Made by a program: the position numbers and the translations under genes. Below, in pieces: positions 62,552 to 64,000 of a stretch of 64,000 nucleotides of DNA. Origin of the DNA: Candidatus Altimarinota bacterium (GTDB lineage: Bacteria; Patescibacteriota; Gracilibacteria; BD1-5; UBA2023); the NCBI GenBank assembly GCA_023260135.1, contig JALQWG010000001.1, positions 124,001 to 188,000 of the forward strand. The letters are read 5' to 3'. The notes beneath the pieces are model-generated. The model searched no databases. It was not told the origin of the DNA and was given only the letters and a program-made list of their open reading frames with translations. Positions within the stretch are counted from its first letter, which is position 1; each line of letters opens with the position of its first letter.

Positions 62552-62856
62552 AAGAGAAGTATATGAATTTTTCCTTTTTTACAAGAATAATATATAACCT
62601 TTTTTAATTTATTTAAACTAGTATTTTTATTATATGTGGTCTCTAAAAAATAAAAATCTGTTTCTACTCGTATTTTATGATAATAATTATACACATGTGT
62701 ATAAAAAATATTGGTATTATTATCAATACTGTAAATGAAATATAAAAAGTTTTTCACATAAAAATATATGTAAAAAGTGTAAAAATATTGATTTGTTTTT
62801 TTCTCGTATTTCTCTAGAATCATCTCTGTTAAAATAATTTACAATACTTTTACACA
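62552..62856. other. AT-rich divergent intergenic region
   Basis: 305 bases, about 80 percent A+T by eye, with no credible ORF in either code. It should hold the promoters of the minus-strand operon and of ctpA. TACAAT at 62840-62845, 11 bases before the ctpA start, is the only -10-like box I can point to. A short palindrome ATACACATGTGTAT is at 62690-62703. Confidence 0.5.
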
Positions 62857-64000
62857 ATGAGTTTTTTAAAAATACGAACTATACTCCTAATACTTATACT
62901 TTGATATAGTATTTGATATTTTTCTCACAATATTACGAGAGGTTTTTTTGGTGTTGTAGAATATGAGAATACTATTAGTATACTTCAGAGCAAGAAAATA
63001 CTGGAAGCATATACATATCTCGAAAAATACTACTACTGATTTCATGAGAGAACAGAGACTGAACGAGAAGATGCTATGATAGATGCGCTGACACAATCTC
63101 TTGGAGACAAGCATACTTCATATTTCAACCCAAAAGATGCACAAGAATTTACAGAATCTCTCTCTGGAGATTTTGAATGAATCGGTGCGGTGATCAAGGA
63201 GCATCCAAAAGGTATTCAGATAATGAAAGTGCTCAATAATTCACCGGCAGATAAAAACTGACTCCTCAAGTGAGATATAATTCTAAAAATTGATCAGACA
63301 GAGACTACAGGAATGCTTGCCGAAGATGCTGTAGATATAATCCGAGGACCAAAATGAACAAAGGTGATACTCTCTATCCTCTCTTGATCTACGGAAAAAA
63401 TAGTGACAATCCAGAGAGAAAAAGTAATCGTTCCGAGTGTGTATAGTGAGATGATGACAGGAACGACAATTGGATATATCGAAGTTGGTTTTTTTGGCGA
63501 ACATACCACAGATGAGTTCACTGATTCTGTCGAAAAACTCATAGAAGATGGAGCGAAGAGTCTCATCATAGACGCAAGAAACAATGGATGATGATTCCTC
63601 GACAGTGCTGTCGAAATTGTGTCGATATTTGTCGAAGAATGAAAACTCGTCGTAGCAACACGAGGAATACGAGCAGAGGAAAATGCTGAATACAAAACAA
63701 TCAAAAGAAAAATACAAGAGAAAAACATACCAATTATCATGCTCGTCAACAATATGAGCGCATCAGCTACAGAGATAGTTGCATGAGCTCTGCAGGACTA
63801 TGATAGAGCCATAATCCTCTGAGAAAAAACATATGGAAAATGATCTGTACAGGAGCCGTTCATCCTCTCAGATGGAAGTATGATGAAAGTAACTATTGCA
63901 AAGTGGTTCACACCGAAGGATAGGGGAATAGATGAAAAATGAATCGACCCAGATGTTGCTATATGACTCACAGATGAAGACTATAAAAATATCTATGATC
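62857..64000 (+). CDS. ctpA: C-terminal processing protease, S41 family (3' end beyond the window)
   Basis: 381 residues visible; the gene runs off the window. N-terminal TM with TGA-glycines (ILLILILGYSIGYF), a helical part, PDZ domain (GIGAVIKEHPKGIQIMKVLNNSPADKNGLLKGDIILKID), then the S41 catalytic domain: IDARNNGGGFLDSAVEIV (two of its three glycines are TGA), NNMSASATEIVAGAL with the catalytic Ser in S-A-S-A-T-E (301-306) and the general-base Lys324 in GEKTYGKG. CtpA-type proteases cut the C-termini of envelope proteins. It is divergent from the operon to its left. Confidence 0.93.

Noticed and set aside
212-64000. Many adjacent ORF fragments looked like frameshifted or decayed pseudogenes
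   Set aside because: All breaks are TGA in the same frame and the joined proteins match full-length families, so the cause is the genetic code.
212-64000. TGA as tryptophan (Mycoplasma-type code 4) or selenocysteine
   Set aside because: TGA falls on invariant glycines (Walker A, HhH, YebC start), and TGG is used for Trp. There are dozens of sites per gene and no SECIS-type context.

Overview
The window is bacterial chromosomal DNA from a candidate-phyla-radiation organism that reads UGA as glycine (translation table 25, the SR1/Absconditabacteria and Gracilibacteria code). Most real genes contain in-frame TGA, and these fall where the protein family has an invariant glycine: the Walker A loops of RarA, RecF, ComM and the VirB4- and VirD4-like ATPases, and the S41 protease core. 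TGG still encodes tryptophan. Real genes end in TAA or TAG. All gene ends given here were read with TGA = Gly, so an annotation with the standard code would show most of these genes as fragments. The genus cannot be fixed from the sequence alone.

Layout. 1-5000: a tRNA-Leu, rarA, a DUF1905 gene, a sigma-region-4/HARE-HTH regulator and a large pilin-like protein. 5020-6932: rpmH-rnpA-yidC, a block often near oriC, but without dnaA here. 6960-10850: a CNNM/CBS membrane protein, a DUF5665 protein and a three-gene operon headed by a polysaccharide pyruvyl transferase. 10972-16170: a secreted 1732-residue protein with a beta-helix-like front and about eleven cadherin-like tandem-95 repeats. 16222-22365: nusA, a PAP2 phosphatase, a 3D-domain/peptidoglycan-binding protein, rpsA and tRNAs. 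22721-24551: three type IV pilin genes, two sharing an identical 132-base 5' end. 24652-27500: tRNA-Ser, a nucleotidyltransferase-like gene, ruvA, an EarP-like EF-P rhamnosyltransferase, a tandem pair of structured RNA elements and two CAU-anticodon tRNAs. 27588-31697: a 1369-residue protein of unknown function with a histidine-rich strip. 31713-36842: yraN, rplT, rpmI, infC, rpsT, a secreted Ig-like protein, recF and gatC.

37777-45916 is a tight minus-strand operon: a VirD4/TraD-like ATPase, a SpoIIE/PP2C phosphatase, a VirB4-like ATPase, a PilX-like minor pilin and an RluD-type pseudouridine synthase. 46081-54885, on the plus strand, holds comM, tsaB, a bPH2 membrane protein, trxB, yebC, a shrunken PriA-like protein and a class B penicillin-binding protein. 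54897-62551, on the minus strand, holds uvrA, comF, pepA and three genes for membrane or helical proteins. The window ends inside a C-terminal processing protease (ctpA).

Together the genes describe a small, surface-rich cell: pilins, a T4SS-like motor pair, large adhesin-like proteins, cell-wall proteins, DNA uptake and repair (ComM, ComF, RarA, RuvA, RecF, UvrA), and ordinary translation genes. No biosynthetic operon is seen, which would suit an episymbiotic or predatory life; that is inference. The genes likely to be most strongly expressed (rpsA, rpmH, rplT, rpmI, rpsT, nusA, the first pilin) contain no TGA, while most others contain several.
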